64,000 nucleotides of DNA from Whalleya microplaca (GCA_022497155.1 MU385711.1:124001-188000), one strand, 5' to 3'; positions 1-12,621 are shown, counted from the stretch's first letter. The notes: generated by a model from the letters alone, not told the origin. A program made the numbers and translations.

Positions 1-3000
1 CTCCAGGGAGACATCGCCGCCGTACGTGCTGAGCGATCGCAAAAGCAAGGCGAATGCACTGTCGTTGCTGCCACGGCCAAGGGCCGTCTGCACTCATGGA
101 GGGTGCACCGCGGCGGTCATCATGATCTTTTGACGGAGATGGATGCTAGAAGCGCCATCCTCGAGGCCTTGCAGCAGGTGGACCAAGTCAATGCCAAGTT
201 ACCCGGCGATTCGCTAAACGTCATTGACTTCTGCTTTGTACCCAAGGGCCTGGATCAGAAGTGGCTGGACATGAGCCAGCTCCGTGATATACCTGCATCT
301 GAGCACTACCAGCATCTGTTGCTCTTAGTCTCTCTATCCAACAAGCGCACATGCCGTTATTCGCTCGTTGACGTTGTATTGCATAACGGTACTTCATCAG
401 AGAGCCCCATAGAGATTGGCTTGGTTCGACCGATACACGCTTTTGCGACAACGCCAGACTCCCATGCTCTCTCCAAGCCTCGGCTGTATCTCCCACGGCC
501 CACCCTCATTGCATTTCTAATATTTGACCATGCCGCGGTGGTAGCTTCAATTGCACGACCGCCGTTGTCGCCAGACTCCCAGATACTCGAGGATAATCAT
601 ATCCTGCCGGCGTCATTTGAGGACGTGGTCGACCTACGTGAAACCCCTACGCTCGAAATTGTTGGTTCCGGCATCGAAGAGCCCTTTACCTCTGGCTATG
701 GAGCTGATGAGGTGAGGGTCTCCCGAATCAAGACGAAGAACCCGGCAGCTGTTCTGCTTGTCCGAGGCGCCGGTACCCTGCGTATTGCGGTTACAGACAT
801 TGAACGTTTTGCAAGCGAGAAGCCTCCCAAGGTTACTGCCAAGGGCAAGCTCGAGCAGGCCGTATTCTTCGGTATCAAGGAAGACAACCCTCTAGTATTC
901 GACATTCAGCACGGTTTGCGATTCACCAAGGAAGAATACGGTGCCGCAGCCCTGGAACTGAGTCAAGAAATACTTACCTCAGCCGGCCCGCACCTCTCGG
1001 CTTTGGCTGTCAGAGTTGACACAAATATCAAAGAACGCGTCCGGTATCTAGAAAAAATCATGACACATATCAAGAGCCTGAAAGTCAAACTTGATCGTGT
1101 TACGAAATGGAAACTGCTATGGAACGCTGAGAAAATGCATGTTGCCAGCGTGGTTTGGCGGAAGCATGAGGAGTTGACCTCGTTACGCACAGTGACCTCG
1201 AAAAAGAGCATTGTCGCAGAGATGGTCGAGTATATCCGGAACGAGGAAAGGACGGAACCAAACCTAGCCAAAGGCGAGGTCGACGAACTCCGTCATTGGT
1301 TCCTTCGCGATATCGACCGTATGGAAATTTTCATCGCCTGGGCTTACGAGGTCATCAAACATAACGTCAAGGCCAATCTAGACGAAGCGTCTTCGACGCG
1401 CTTGATATACGAGGCATCTGAAATATACAACAATGCATTGCGCGATGCTTTTGAATTTCGCGAGCAAAACCTTAACCTCTACGGTTTGAACGGCGAGAGG
1501 CTAGAACATGGAATTATAGCGAATGACTATGCGGGCCTCCCGCCGCCGTGGACATGCCATCCTTTTATCGCCAACAACGTGATGCGGCTGGTGGAACTTT
1601 CTACTGAATGGATTAAACAGCATTGGACTACGGAAGCGGAATCACACAACCCGTTGATTCAGACGATTCGTGAGGTTCTGCCAGAGTTGACCGAAGTTTA
1701 TCTCACGGTCATTCAAGAGCTATCTAGGTCATATCTCGCAAGCGATGACCCATCAAGAGTCTCAGATGCTCAGAAATACGAGGAAATCTATAAGAAAGCC
1801 CGACATGACAAGGTCGTTCTTCTTGCCGAATCAGAGAACTGGGAAGCAGCCATCAAAATTGCCGAGAATCATGAATCGCTCCCGGCGCTTGCTGAGATCT
1901 TGACCCGCGAAATTGATGCGCTTCGGGATCAACTTGTTTCTCCTGACCTTTCTCCAGAGGAAGTCGAGATGCTAGATTCGAAGGCGTGCGCCAAAGAAGA
2001 CCAAGTCCGAGAGTGCTTTGGGAAGTATGGCAAAGACTTTGCGTTCCCTTTCTATGAGTACCTCTTTACCAAGTTCGGAGTCGATGCCCTTCTCGAGTAC
2101 GCCGGCGACAAAAAGTTCAAGACGATGTATCTTCGAACAAAACCTGAACTCGCCAAGGTTTCCTGGATCAACGATATCATTGGAGAAGAAGACATTGACC
2201 ATGCTGCCGACACCCTTCTTGATCTTGGCTTGGCGCGCGAGCAGCAGGTCTGGAACAAGAAGATTGAGTTGAGCCTGGGTAAACTAGCTAGGATGGCCGA
2301 GTCATCCCGACCCTCTAGCAAAGCATCCATGAGTATACAAGAGGCCAGCATCAACGGCACTACTGAAGATGCCCGAGTAGACGCCATCGACAGAGAGCTC
2401 GCCATCATCACCATCCAAAACGAGTTCTACAACACCCAAATCCGCCCAGTCATTCAAGTGGCACTTGATGAGTCGGAGGAACTGGGCCTGGTGCAAGAGA
2501 CCTTTGCGCTGAAGCACCCAAAGAAGTATAAGATACTTTCGCAAATCTTTGAGGATGCTATGCGCCGTCTCCTGCAACATGAAGCCCTCGATCCGCTCAC
2601 GCTGATCGATCTGCTGACCCTGGTCACCCTGCCGCCCGAAACCAAGGAACTGGTCCCAGACCAATTCTTTCTCGCTATCCAGGTAGCTTACAATGGCCTT
2701 GCCGGCGCAGAGCGTGTGCAGGCCGAACGACTCATCTGGAGGCGCTGCTATCTCAGAGAGGACTGGACACGACTTAATAATACTTCCCTTAAGAATGATA
2801 ACGATATTATGGATGTCCTTGGTCAGACTGATCTTTTCCAAGTTTACTGTACATTATACGCAAACCGTAAGTCTCCTCTCCGCACATATACGTTCCTTAG
2901 CATTCATCTACTAACTACGAGGGGGCGCAGAACAAAGTGGCACGGATAAGAATGAGTACCGGCGCCTATCGCCGTCCGAGGCCGCGGGAGTGTATACCGA

Positions 3001-3334
3001 GACCCTCGACCGGCGGTTCGAGAAGATGGAGAAGGGCTACCGGGAGAAGGTACTGGAGGCGATGCGGTGGGAAGACAGCATCCTCCTCAAGCACATTGAG
3101 AAGCACCGTCTCAACGAGTGGGCGAAGGAGACGCGCAAGTTCGCCGAGGACGCCGTCGACCAGCAGTACGACGAGACGACGGCGGCGGGAGCAGGAGCAG
3201 CAGCGTTGGGCTCACCTACTCCCGCAGCTGCATCTGCATCTGCATCTACGAGAAGGCTATCTAGGGGAGCGGCGGCGTTAGAGGCAGCAGCAGCAGCAGT
3301 AGCAACAAATGGACAACAAAACGGCACACTTTAG
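1..3334 (+). CDS. NUP133: Nup133-like nuclear pore scaffold protein (5' partial)
   Basis: The reading frame is already open at base 1, so the start and the expected N-terminal beta-propeller lie outside the window. Exons are 1-2866 and 2931-3334; the 64-bp intron has donor GTAAGT, a CTAAC branch point at 2911 and acceptor GCGCAG, and the join keeps phase 1. The visible part, over 1,000 residues, is mostly alpha-helical, as in the Nup133/Nup155 C-terminal family. Segments such as KWKLLWNAEKMHVASVVWRK, DRMEIFIAWAYEV and YGLNGERLEHGI look like fungal Nup133. By family, the protein is part of the Nup84/Y-complex that coats the nuclear pore membrane and is needed for mRNA export. The second exon finishes the helical domain, then ends in a low-complexity Ala/Ser tail encoded by GCA/GCT repeats. 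Nup155-type membership is the main alternative; the spacing and motifs favour Nup133. Confidence 0.85.
2867..2930 (+). other. Intron of the Nup133-like gene
   Basis: This 64-bp intron runs from GTAAGT to GCGCAG with a CTAAC branch point about 15 bases before the acceptor. Without splicing, the frame stops at 2949 and loses the conserved C-terminal helices found in the 2990-3334 frame. Confidence 0.85.
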
Positions 3335-4758
3335 AAAAGGGAGAGCATACCAACCACCTCACTAGCGCCCTGGTACATGAAAATCACGGAGTATTTGACG
3401 GAATATATGTAATCGCGCTGGAGTGTCGGAGTTAAAAGTTTCCCCCCTTTTTTCCTGCGAGATCATTATTACCATTCTGTTTCTCTCACTCTCGCACACG
3501 TTTTTGTACATCATATGAAACATTTTTCTCTTCTTTCTCTTTTTTGCTGGCTTGCTGGTCCGGTGGTTATGTTTTTTGCGTTGCGCCATGTGTTGCTGCT
3601 GTGTTATATAATTTCGCCGTCAGGCGCGGGCTTGCTTGCTTAGGGTTTACAAGGGGGGAAAGAGCACAGAGAGAGAGAACGAAACGAGATCTAGGTAGGG
3701 AACAGCCAAATGGACTGGAAGTCTTCATGCAGAAAGCAGATGGATGCTCTCCCTAATAGAAATGCGTTGTTGCAGAGAAAATATTGCGTCGAGAGTGAAT
3801 TTATGTGATAAAGATGGGACCGAACGTCTTTTGGGGAATCGTGGTCGGAGTACCCCGTGATAATCCGATATTTCCGGCTTCCTTGTTAGCTACTAACTAT
3901 CAGGTGCGTGGACTCTCACACTCTAGATGACATTACTCTCATCGCTGCCGGAGCCGCCACAGGCGAAAGATTGAGGTCGTACTTTGGAATGAGATTTCTC
4001 ACGCCGCCATTATCAACCTACTGCAGAATATAGAATCGAACGAGGCTCGGTGCTCATATGTAAAATTCAGGGTCTAAACAAGGGTTACATCAAGGCATTT
4101 TGTTCTTGCTAGATGACATGACTGAGTCCAACCATCATCCCATGAAGTTGTTTTTATTCGGTGAATTGGAGGTTGTTGGTTGGTTGGCATATTCAATGTC
4201 TGGGTAAGGGGGAAACCCTTGCGATGGAGATATTCCACAAACTTAACCCAATAGCAGACAGGACGATATTCAACCATGTCTGGTCCCGCTGTTTAAGCTT
4301 GCATCTGGCTTATATTGTTGGAGAGCTTTCTAAACATCAGTTTGGTGTATATTCTATTCTAGTCGACTTATTGAGTATCCGACGGGTATGGAAATTTTAA
4401 CGGATGCTTTGACGCTGAACTGGTTTTTTCAACATTGCTCAGCACTATGACTCTGAACAGAGAAATTCCTTGGCAATCATAGGCCACGGATGGTATAGAA
4501 GGTTGATGTGAAAATTGCTACGTTCTCTATGCACTGCCTGCAGAGTTTGTCGAGTCACAGTTGCATCTGTATCGTGAATGCAGCGGAGGTTCTCCATTGG
4601 GTGTCCAGCGTTTCTTCACAATCCTGGCGAGCCCCGCAGAGAACGTAATGGAAGCCCTAGTTTAGAAAATCAACGGTGGTCTCTCACAGACTCTCAGTCT
4701 TCAATCTTGGTTAGTCTCATGCTGAAGACTTCATGGCCCGGGCGGGATTCCGATCATC
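3335..4758. other. Intergenic region, no gene seen
   Basis: This stretch holds the 3' flank of the Nup133-like gene and the 5' flank of the PigL_N-type gene. Only short overlapping open frames with no domain-like features occur. There is a T/C-rich stretch near 3440-3550. I see no RNA gene or transposon ends. Confidence 0.6.
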
Positions 4759-6193
4759 ATGGACCCTTTATCAATTGTAGCCGCTGCATTTGGCTTGATG
4801 GATATTATGTCTAAAACCCTCAAAGAAGCAGCTTCGTTCGCGTGCGGCATACAATCAGCTCGAGCAGATATCCATGCAATGAAGAAGGAGTTTAACTCAA
4901 TCAAGGCCGCGATGGATATCCTCATCAGAAATGCCCAGAAATCAATACCCGAACCATTGCAGGGAAAGTTTATGGTCATTATAGACTATTGTGTTGGAGA
5001 TGTGGTGAAGATTCGCGAAGTCCTCACTCGATTCAGACACCTTTCATTCGCCAAAAAAGTACAGTGGGCAATGTCTGGCAGAATGGAGTTCGATACATTA
5101 AGATCCAGCCTAAAAACACACAATCAAGCTTTGGACATGGCTTTGACAAGTGTAAATTTGTATGATCACATAATGCATCCAATACCCAACATCCCATCGC
5201 TGACACTCCTGCCACAGAGTTATTGCTGGAGATGTCAAAGGTACTTAGTATTGTACCCTGTATTGATGTGGCTAATATGACTCTTCGATTTACGTAGAAA
5301 TTCTACAATGCAGATTTGGTTCCTACGAAGTCCACAAAAATATTGAGAATCGACATTTTGGTGGAAATGGCTTCCACAATCCGAGTTCGACACTCCAGCG
5401 ATATCTTGATGATGATCATGACATGCCGAGCGATGCAAATAGCACGATTTCGTGTCTCGGAATCACAGCCCCTGAGCCGCGCGAGTGTTATCAATCTGAA
5501 TCTGACAACACCTCCGTCGTTCAGACATCTTTGACAGAATCGACTGAAAATCATGACCTTAGGTCTAGAATCTTACTACGGACAGGTGAAGCCCATCGGT
5601 GCGCTTTTATACCAGGAATTGCTAATTGCCATAAAGCTATAATCGAAAGTCTCCGCAAACTATTTTCACCGAGCAAACATATTTCTCTTTATCGGAGCCG
5701 AAGCTCATTAGGAACATGTTCAGGGTTAGTACCACCTCTCAGTACTTATCCGGCATTGGTACTGAGGAACCAAACTAGTTCAGGAGGCCCCCTATCCGGA
5801 AGGGACTCACCATCTACTGGACCGCCACACTCACGAGGAATCTCGAAAAAGCGACAAAATGTTGCGAACCAAAGTTTGTCTAGCTCTTATAATAGCGGAG
5901 GCTCCGATGCATCACTTTCATCCTCACTCTCGTATCACAGCTATATATCTCAAGATAGCGACTTGAGCTACTCGAAAAACCATAGGCAAAGGGCACTGAA
6001 AGTTCTCTCCCGAAGGCTTGAACGTCTGAAATTAGGTATATCGGCCTCTAGAGTTTCGCAGGCATTCTCGCGCCCATCGACCTCTGTTCTGTCGCCAGAA
6101 CCGATTTCGAGTAGGCTCCTCGGGCGCTTCCCGAGACGCCGGAGTCAACTCGGATCAATATCGTCTCAAGATTCAGATGAATACAGCGATTGA
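4759..6193 (+). CDS. Protein with fungal PigL_N/STAND-type N-terminal domain, three exons
   Basis: The proposed exons are 4759-5159, 5218-5240 (23 bp) and 5298-6193, giving 439 residues. The N-terminus MDPLSIVAAAFGLMDI is the hallmark of a fungal helical domain (PigL_N-like) that often heads NLR/STAND or ankyrin proteins. Splicing both introns (GTATGA...CCACAG and GTACTT...ACGTAG) links SVN to LVIAGDVKEILQ and then to LQRYLDDDHD, a stretch typical of this family; reading through gives stops instead. No NACHT, ankyrin or catalytic domain follows. The C-terminal half is Ser- and Arg-rich and probably disordered. Function is unknown. By family it may take part in self/non-self or immune-like signalling, but that is inference. 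The microexon is the least certain part of the model. Confidence 0.6.
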
Positions 6194-6950
6194 ATGCTCA
6201 TCAAGGATTTGGATATTGTGGGCCTAGAGCGCCCTGAACCTGTAAGTACCTTACCTCAATAGCAACTAGTTGGATCCAGCTGACTATATTCGACCAGACT
6301 TTCAATTGGAAGAAGAATAAGAAGAAGAAGAACTAGCTTAGATAACTCTGTACATTATCATTCAGGTAGAGGGTGTACAACAGGAGCTCTTCGCAGTCGC
6401 TGGTGCATCTCAAGGTGCAAAGCTAAGTCAGCTTAGCTTTGGAATGAGAAGAAATGGATTTAGTAGGCCAGATCTTAATGTGCCGTTGGCAGATCAGTCA
6501 ATTAGCTGAGAACTTGACTCGTGAAGGTGCATGATGAATTGGCAACCGAAAATATCTCGATGCTGATACCAGTGCCACAATGAGCAAGGATCTAGGTCTG
6601 TATGGATAATTTGTACTCATATTGTGGACGTGATGAGACTTCATTATATTAGTCCTAATCCTGTTCGACAATATACTAATGATAGATGGTTATCATGAAG
6701 AGTTGTAATGAGTTGGTGAGCTATATATCAGGGACAATAAAGATATGCCGTTGACGAACGGCGATTACGAGACCAAGGCCTACAGTTTATTCTTAATAGG
6801 TATTTTGGCGAGTATTTTGTTAGTATATTATACGGACACACTAGTTATTCGGTGAGGATTAACAGTCCAACCAATCGGACGAAGAATAGGCGGCTATTAT
6901 AACTCTCTTCAAGATCCTCTCACCCTAGGAACTTCCTACACTTGAAAGAT

Positions 6951-7089
6951 GTCACGATAATAGGGGTATTAAAGATCTCGAGATCTTCTGTAACTAGAAG
7001 ATCCTTCGGATCTTAGATCTTTACACAATTTTACTAGAGTGATCACGGTAGCACCTAAATGATCATTGCACACACTGTAACTGTGATAA
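6951..7089 (+). mobile_element. Short solo-LTR-like element, copy 1
   Basis: The 139-bp sequence begins GTCACGATAATAG and ends CTGTGATAA. It is flanked on both sides by the direct repeat AAGAT (6946-6950 and 7090-7094). The inverted copy at 16819-16974 shares both ends and has a different 5-bp duplication, so both are independent insertions of one family. A 5-bp duplication fits LTR retrotransposons, but canonical TG...CA ends are not evident, so the class is open. Confidence 0.75.
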
Positions 7090-9185
7090 AAGATTAGGTG
7101 TTGGACAAATGTCCGGATTCGAATGGTATGCGGAAAGATTTGCCTGTATCAATAAATGGGGTCCGCTTGAGCAAACAGAGGCGCTCACTAAATGGCTTAT
7201 ACTACAATGATAAATACGTAGATTATAACTAGATGATACTGGCATTGATTTGCATTATGTATCTTTCGAAGTAAATATGAACTGTACACTATTGATGATA
7301 CGGGGAGAGATAGAAGGTGGTGTCTAGGCGCTGTTCTACACTGCGTGGGTGACGAGTGTCTCCTTTAAGTGACAACGCATCTTTCTACGAATTCGTATGG
7401 TATGGGGTCGACATTTACAGTTATATTAAGCATTCCGTGTACAGTATGTTTCACTGAAATCAGTCATAAGAGGCCCAAGGGATATCCGAACAACTGACGA
7501 GATATCTCGGAAAATATAGGGCCGTTTGTGGCTAGGATGGTAAATTTTCTATAGAGCACATGATAGAGGAGGCAGGCAATATACCAAAGATGAAGTAGTG
7601 AAGAAGAAGCCTGTTCTCATATCGAGTCTACAGAGCTTGGTAGGAAGACAGCTTGCCAGTCTCGGAAGAACAGCCAAGTCAGCTCATGCGATCGCGGTTT
7701 ACGTCCTATATTAATTAAGTGATCCATCTAATGGGGAAATTGTCGAATGGATTCCTTACTTTGGAGAATTGATAACCAGAACCAAAGTATCGGGCTTCTA
7801 TGCCGTCCCTTGCGTCGCAACTTCTGCTCCGATGTGAGACATTTCTAGTATTTGGAGGGACACACTAACTTAGTAATTCTTACTTCATCAAGTGGGAATT
7901 ATGCAATTGACTATTATCTGATTAATGATCTGAAGGTTGTGAAACGATCTGGGAATATCGGGCCCCTTCGTACATTTCATTCGAAGCCACTTAGTAATGT
8001 ACGAGTTACTATGAAATGTATTTTTGGCTGTACAGCTATCACCTTGCTAACCACTGCTTCTACGGTATGTGGTTGAGAACCTAAGGGATTTGTTAAGGTA
8101 TCCTGCGGAGTTAAGGAATCTTGAGATCAACTACAAGGTTCCTGGTAATCCTTTAAACTGTTCATAAAAATAACATGTCAATTTTGGGGGCTTTAGTGAT
8201 GTATGTACTAAACAGGTTTTGCGTCATAATTTCCGATCTCAAAGAAGCCTGCTATAATCCGAGCTACTTACAACCGTAACCTGCCTGCTATTTATTGTGA
8301 GCTGTCTCATAACCCGGGCCATTTTCGTTTGGTGTTGGGAGCCAAGTTAGCCCTACGATCTACGTCTGGGTCGAGCACCAAGGCTGTGACTTTTGCCTAC
8401 TACCTAGGCATATTATTTCAGTGATACATTCCTTTACAGTACGTACTTAGTGTAAGACTTTGACAATGTTAAGCTAACAATATTTCGAGTTAAGCCTACC
8501 TCAGCCGAGTGTTATCCACATTAGTCCATTAGCGTGTACACACATCACGATGCCATGAGCTACAGATGTGCCAAGTCTGACATGACGGTCTCTCCGACAG
8601 ACTATAAGCAGTTCGTCTACCTTTAGCAACGTTTGCAGCAACTTCTGGATTTCACATGATCCCTCACAGATCGACAGAGGCAGAGTCTAGAGCCGGCTTC
8701 GGAATATCAGTTGCTCTTCTGTTGTTAATTGATATGTTTGAGAACGTTCTAGGTATGTTAATCAAGGTGATCAGGCTAGTTTTGCAGACTACTAAACAAG
8801 TCGTCGTAGGCGGCGCTCTATGATCAAGAATTTGGAATGGAAACCCTCAAATCTTGAATTTGTCTGGGAAAATAGAAAAGTGACATAGTCTCCGTCACCT
8901 TTGAGCCGTTATACGCATTATTTATTAATTATTTCATATATCATTTCAGGTTAGTTTCTAACTGAGTATGATCTATATATGTAACAAAGATAGCACCGAA
9001 GCTAACTTCCCGATTGAACATGTTAACCGCGGTATTGGGGAGAAGCCCACGGCTGGAAAAAAGTCCCACCTTATGCCCCAGCGGTATTGGTCGTGAGCTG
9101 TTACATGCTGGTACTCGTCACGCTCTATGGTCTAGATTGTGCAAGCAAGTTTCTTGCCCACCCTAGATTGATTAGATTACTTCGG

Positions 9186-9194
9186 ATCAGATAA
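9186..9194 (+). promoter_or_regulatory. Distal ATCAGATAA iron-type GATA site
   Basis: The exact 9-mer ATCAGATAA lies about 400 bp upstream of the siderophore transporter start. It matches ATCWGATAA, the known element for the SreA/SRE/Sfu1 class of iron-repressor GATA factors. Occupancy is inferred. Confidence 0.55.
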
Positions 9195-9571
9195 TCTCGC
9201 ACGGGGACTATGCCGGACTTAGGTTAGCTTACCGAGCATCCTACCTAGATGCGGGCCAAGATATGCAGAAAAGCTTGTAAATTGCTTGATCTCGGCCCAT
9301 ATTAAACAATATCACCGTATCCATTGGCCTGCATGGGTAACAAGCTGGAAGATGGCGCGTAATCGGCCAGAAAACTCTTCCCGAACTATGTACGAATTGG
9401 GAGCAGCGACTCGACACCACCTGGCCATTTTCGCGCTCAACATGGCATAGCTGCGACAGCTGATTCATGGAGCCACGCATTGGTAAGGCCGCATGCCGGA
9501 GGGGGAGGGTTTATATAAACAATGTAGTATCCCCCCCTCCCTTATGCGATCTGGCAGGCGTCATTTTCTTC

Positions 9572-9580
9572 ATCAGATAA
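9572..9580 (+). promoter_or_regulatory. Proximal ATCAGATAA iron-type GATA site
   Basis: A second exact ATCAGATAA ends 9 bases before the ATG at 9590. Two identical copies of this 9-mer upstream of a siderophore transporter are unlikely by chance. The site is so close to the start that it may lie in the 5' leader or at the core promoter. Confidence 0.55.
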
Positions 9581-9589
9581 CACTCCACC

Positions 9590-11501
9590 ATGAAGTTCCG
9601 CGGTATTCTCGGCTCGAAGGCCGGCAGCCAAGTCCCAGTAGTTGATGAGACGGCAGCTCGTACTACCGGCGTAGATGCGGAGGCCGCCCGGGCCAAACCC
9701 AACGTCATCTCGGAGACGACAGCCGAACCTGGGTCGCCGAACCATCAAGATGGTTCTTTCAACGAAAAAGATATCGAAGTCCCGACGCCGACTGAGGAAC
9801 TGCAATACGGTGTGCAGCTTGCTGAGGCTACGCTCAAAGTCTGGACTAGAAACCATCTAATTGCGGCCTATGTCCTGTAAGTCCTATGAACAAACACACA
9901 TTGGAGTCCAACCTTGCGCGCGAAAACTGGAGGCTGACACAGTACCGCGCAGGATGTGGCTGGTCAACTTCGTTCAAGCTTTCGCTTCAGGTTGCTCATC
10001 AACCTTCACCGTTTATGTAACCAGTAGCTTCCAAGCACATTCCCTAACTGCCACCACGTCGATTCTCGCGACGCTGATGGCCGGCTTGATCAAGCTTCCC
10101 TACGCCAAGGTCCTGGATATCTTCGGACGCCCGCAAGGCTTTATTCTTGCCGTCTGCAGCATTACCATGGGCCTCATCATGATGGCAGCCTGCCAAAACG
10201 TGTACACCTATTGCGCGGCACAGGTCTTCTACCAAATGGGCTACAACTGCATCGACTTCACCGTAAGCATCTTCATCGCCGATACCAGCCAGCTGAAAAA
10301 CCGAGCTTTCATGTTCGCGTACGCCTCGACGCCATGGTTGATCACCGTCTGGGCGTACGGACCGGCCTGCGAGAGGATGCTCGACACGTTTGGCTACCGC
10401 TGGGGATTCGGCATTTGGGCTATTGTCGTTCCCGTTGTGTGCTCGCCCCTTGCCGCCTTGTTCTTGTATAATGCCCGCAAGGCTGAAAAGATGGGGTTGG
10501 TCCACGTCACGCCGCACGGCCGAGGCGTCGTCGACAACCTGCTGCATTACGCGGTTGAGTTCGATGTTATCGGTCTGCTGACCCTGGCGACCGGCCTGGC
10601 CCTATTCCTGCTTTCTTTCTCGCTCTATGCCAACCAGGCCGATACTTGGCGCAGCCCACTGATCATCTGCTTCCTTATTTTCGGTGGTCTGCTAGTCATC
10701 GCCTTCGGCTTCTGGGAAAGATATCTCGCCCCGAAGACCTTCATCCCCTGGTGGATCCTCAAGAACCGCACTGTGTTCTTCACTTACACCATGGTCGCAT
10801 CCCTATACTTGCCATGGTACATTTGGGACAGCTATTTCTACTCGCTGAACATTGTCCTTTTCAATCAAAGCGTCACTAATGCTACGTACATTGGTAACAT
10901 CTATACCGTTGGATCCTGCGTCTGGTCTTTGGTCGTCGGTGTCGTGATCCACTACTATGGTCGTCTTCGTCCTCTTGCTACCTATTTCGGCGTGCCTATG
11001 ACAATATTGGGCGTCGCGCTCATGATCCACTTCCGTCAGCCAGACGTGAACATTGGCTTCATCGTCATGTGTCAAATCTTTGTCGCCTTCGGCGGCGGCA
11101 CCCTCGTCATCTGCGAGCAGATGACCGTCATGGCCGTGTCCAAGCACGAGAACATCCCTGCGGTGCTTGCCGTTGAGGGTCTCGTAGCCAACGTGGGCGG
11201 CGCCATCGGCTTGTCAATTGCCTCCGCCATGTGGCAGGGTATCTTTCCCGTCAAGCTTGCGGAGTACCTGCCCGCGGAGGCGCAAGCTGACTTTGCAAAC
11301 ATCTACGGAGACATCACGGTACAGTCCTCATACCCAATCGGCTCGCCCACGCGCAACGCTATCAACCAGAGTTATGGCGACACACAGAAGCTCATGCTTA
11401 TTGCCGCCACGTGCCTGTACGCCATCACCTGGGCCTCGACGTTCATGTGGGAGAACATCAATGTAAAGAAGATAAAGCAGTTTGAGGGTGTGATGTGGTA
11501 G
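9590..11501 (+). CDS. Siderophore-iron MFS transporter (SIT/ARN family)
   Basis: Exons are 9590-9876 and 9953-11501, giving 611 residues; the 76-bp intron runs from GTAAGT to GCGCAG, and the join reads LIAAYVLMWLVNFVQAF. The roughly 95-residue N-terminus is hydrophilic and presumably cytosolic. It is followed by about 14 membrane segments, as in the DHA3/SIT branch. Diagnostic stretches include FIADTSQLKNRAFMFAYAST, the GYRWGFGIWAI region and the FGGGTLVICEQMTVMAV region. By family, it imports ferric siderophores across the plasma membrane or a vesicle membrane by proton symport; the substrate cannot be read from sequence. Two ATCAGATAA sites upstream fit iron repression. No siderophore synthetase lies nearby, so this is a stand-alone uptake gene in an accessory region. 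MirA/MirB/Sit1-type paralogues cannot be told apart here. Confidence 0.9.
9877..9952 (+). other. Intron of the siderophore transporter
   Basis: The intron splits a CTG codon in phase 2 (CT|G), with donor GTAAGT and acceptor CGCGCAG. Removing it joins the N-terminal frame to the first membrane segment, which otherwise ends at a stop at 9880. Confidence 0.85.
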
Positions 11502-12279
11502 TCAAAGCAGGGAAGGGTTATCGGAGAGAAATTATCGGGATATTGAGTTGAGAGCTGTGCAGGCTTTACGGCTTGTGGGTAAATGGTGGTCTGGGGGCTT
11601 AGTCAAAGGAAAGACTTTGGATATGTGGTGGCAGTGAAAGAAGGACAAGCGTAATGTGAAGTTTATGATTATACCAGGTTGTTGTAATAGTGGTGGTGAG
11701 ATTAAGCATGTGATGATGACTTGGAATATTGAACGACACTATCCTCATTCGGACTGAGTGATTTCAGAAGAGACTCTAGAGGAAGATTACATGTCTTAGC
11801 ACTCAAGAAATATCCTTGATTCTGTTTCCTATATTATACATGTACTTTAGTCCCTATTATCCACTACGTCGACAGTGTCAGACAATACCATGGTTCTCTT
11901 ATACAGTAACCAGTGGCGCTTCCTTCATCTCTCCCGCATACTAGCACACGGATGGGGTAGAGCCCGTATCATATGAATTTCGCATTTGTAAAACATGAGC
12001 CAGAAGAGGCATACTTGTTTTCAGCTCCTTGTATCCATGCACCTAAAGTTAATATGCCGTGTTTGGTGACTGAATTCCATAAGCATTTCAGATCTCTTCT
12101 AAGTAATTGTCCGATCCAGTCACTGTAATTATCCGAAACCCTTGCTTCATGTATGATGCTCTGACAAGCCTTTACCCTCCGATCATTGTCTTGTTCAGAG
12201 TACAGAGGTTGGACAATACTCATCATTTACGTCTGCCGTATTAAGGTCGTAGCCCATGACGAGATAGCCGTTGTTGGTA
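11502..12279. other. Intergenic region, no gene seen
   Basis: This is the 3' flank of the siderophore transporter. An 85-codon frame on the minus strand has no recognisable features and is not annotated. Confidence 0.55.
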
Positions 12280-12590
12280 TCAGCTTTTATACTTAGGGCC
12301 AGCGCTAGTATGATCATCGGCATCTTGATTCGTACTGGTGGCGGCGGCGGCAGCGACCTGGGTGGCAGCACTTTCGAAATGCGTAGACGTTTCTTTCACC
12401 GATGCGGCGAGTTGACCTAGCAAAGGTCACGGATTGGCTACCTAGCCAATTCAAGGCTCTTCATGATTTCAATGCATGAAAAGGGATCTACACAACATCC
12501 TGTGCGAATGTCTCAAGCATATGCTCAAAAGTCTCCTTAGAAACGAAAGGGTTGGCATCGAATACAGCAGGTCTCTGATGATGCCTGACG
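12280..12590 (-). pseudogene. Two coding-like segments, possible gene remnant
   Basis: Two minus-strand frames look protein-like. One, about 12488-12590, encodes FDANPFVSKETFEHMLETFA and then stops. The other, 12280-12417, encodes QLAASVKETSTHFESAA, an Ala run and an acidic end before a stop. A TAG acceptor (CTAG) precedes the second, but no canonical donor gives a matching phase, so they do not join cleanly. They could be the broken 3' end of a lost gene or two exons of a gene with an unusual junction. The family is not recognised. Confidence 0.25.
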
Positions 12591-12621
12591 CAAATATCAT
12601 CAACCATAACATTCTAGGGTA

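Larger units (their letters stand above)
6194..9589. other. AT-rich intergenic region with one short transposable element
   Basis: No convincing coding region is present over about 3.4 kb; the longest open frames are 60-80 codons. The DNA is AT-rich with many stops in every frame. It contains a TSD-flanked 139-bp element (6951-7089) and a GAA-rich tract near 6310-6335. The last 400 bases carry the iron-type GATA sites of the next gene. The look is that of decayed, possibly RIP-mutated DNA, but no index was computed. Confidence 0.55.

Noticed and set aside
10044..10547. A 167-codon minus-strand frame inside the siderophore transporter
   Set aside because: It is a shadow of the transporter's codon bias.
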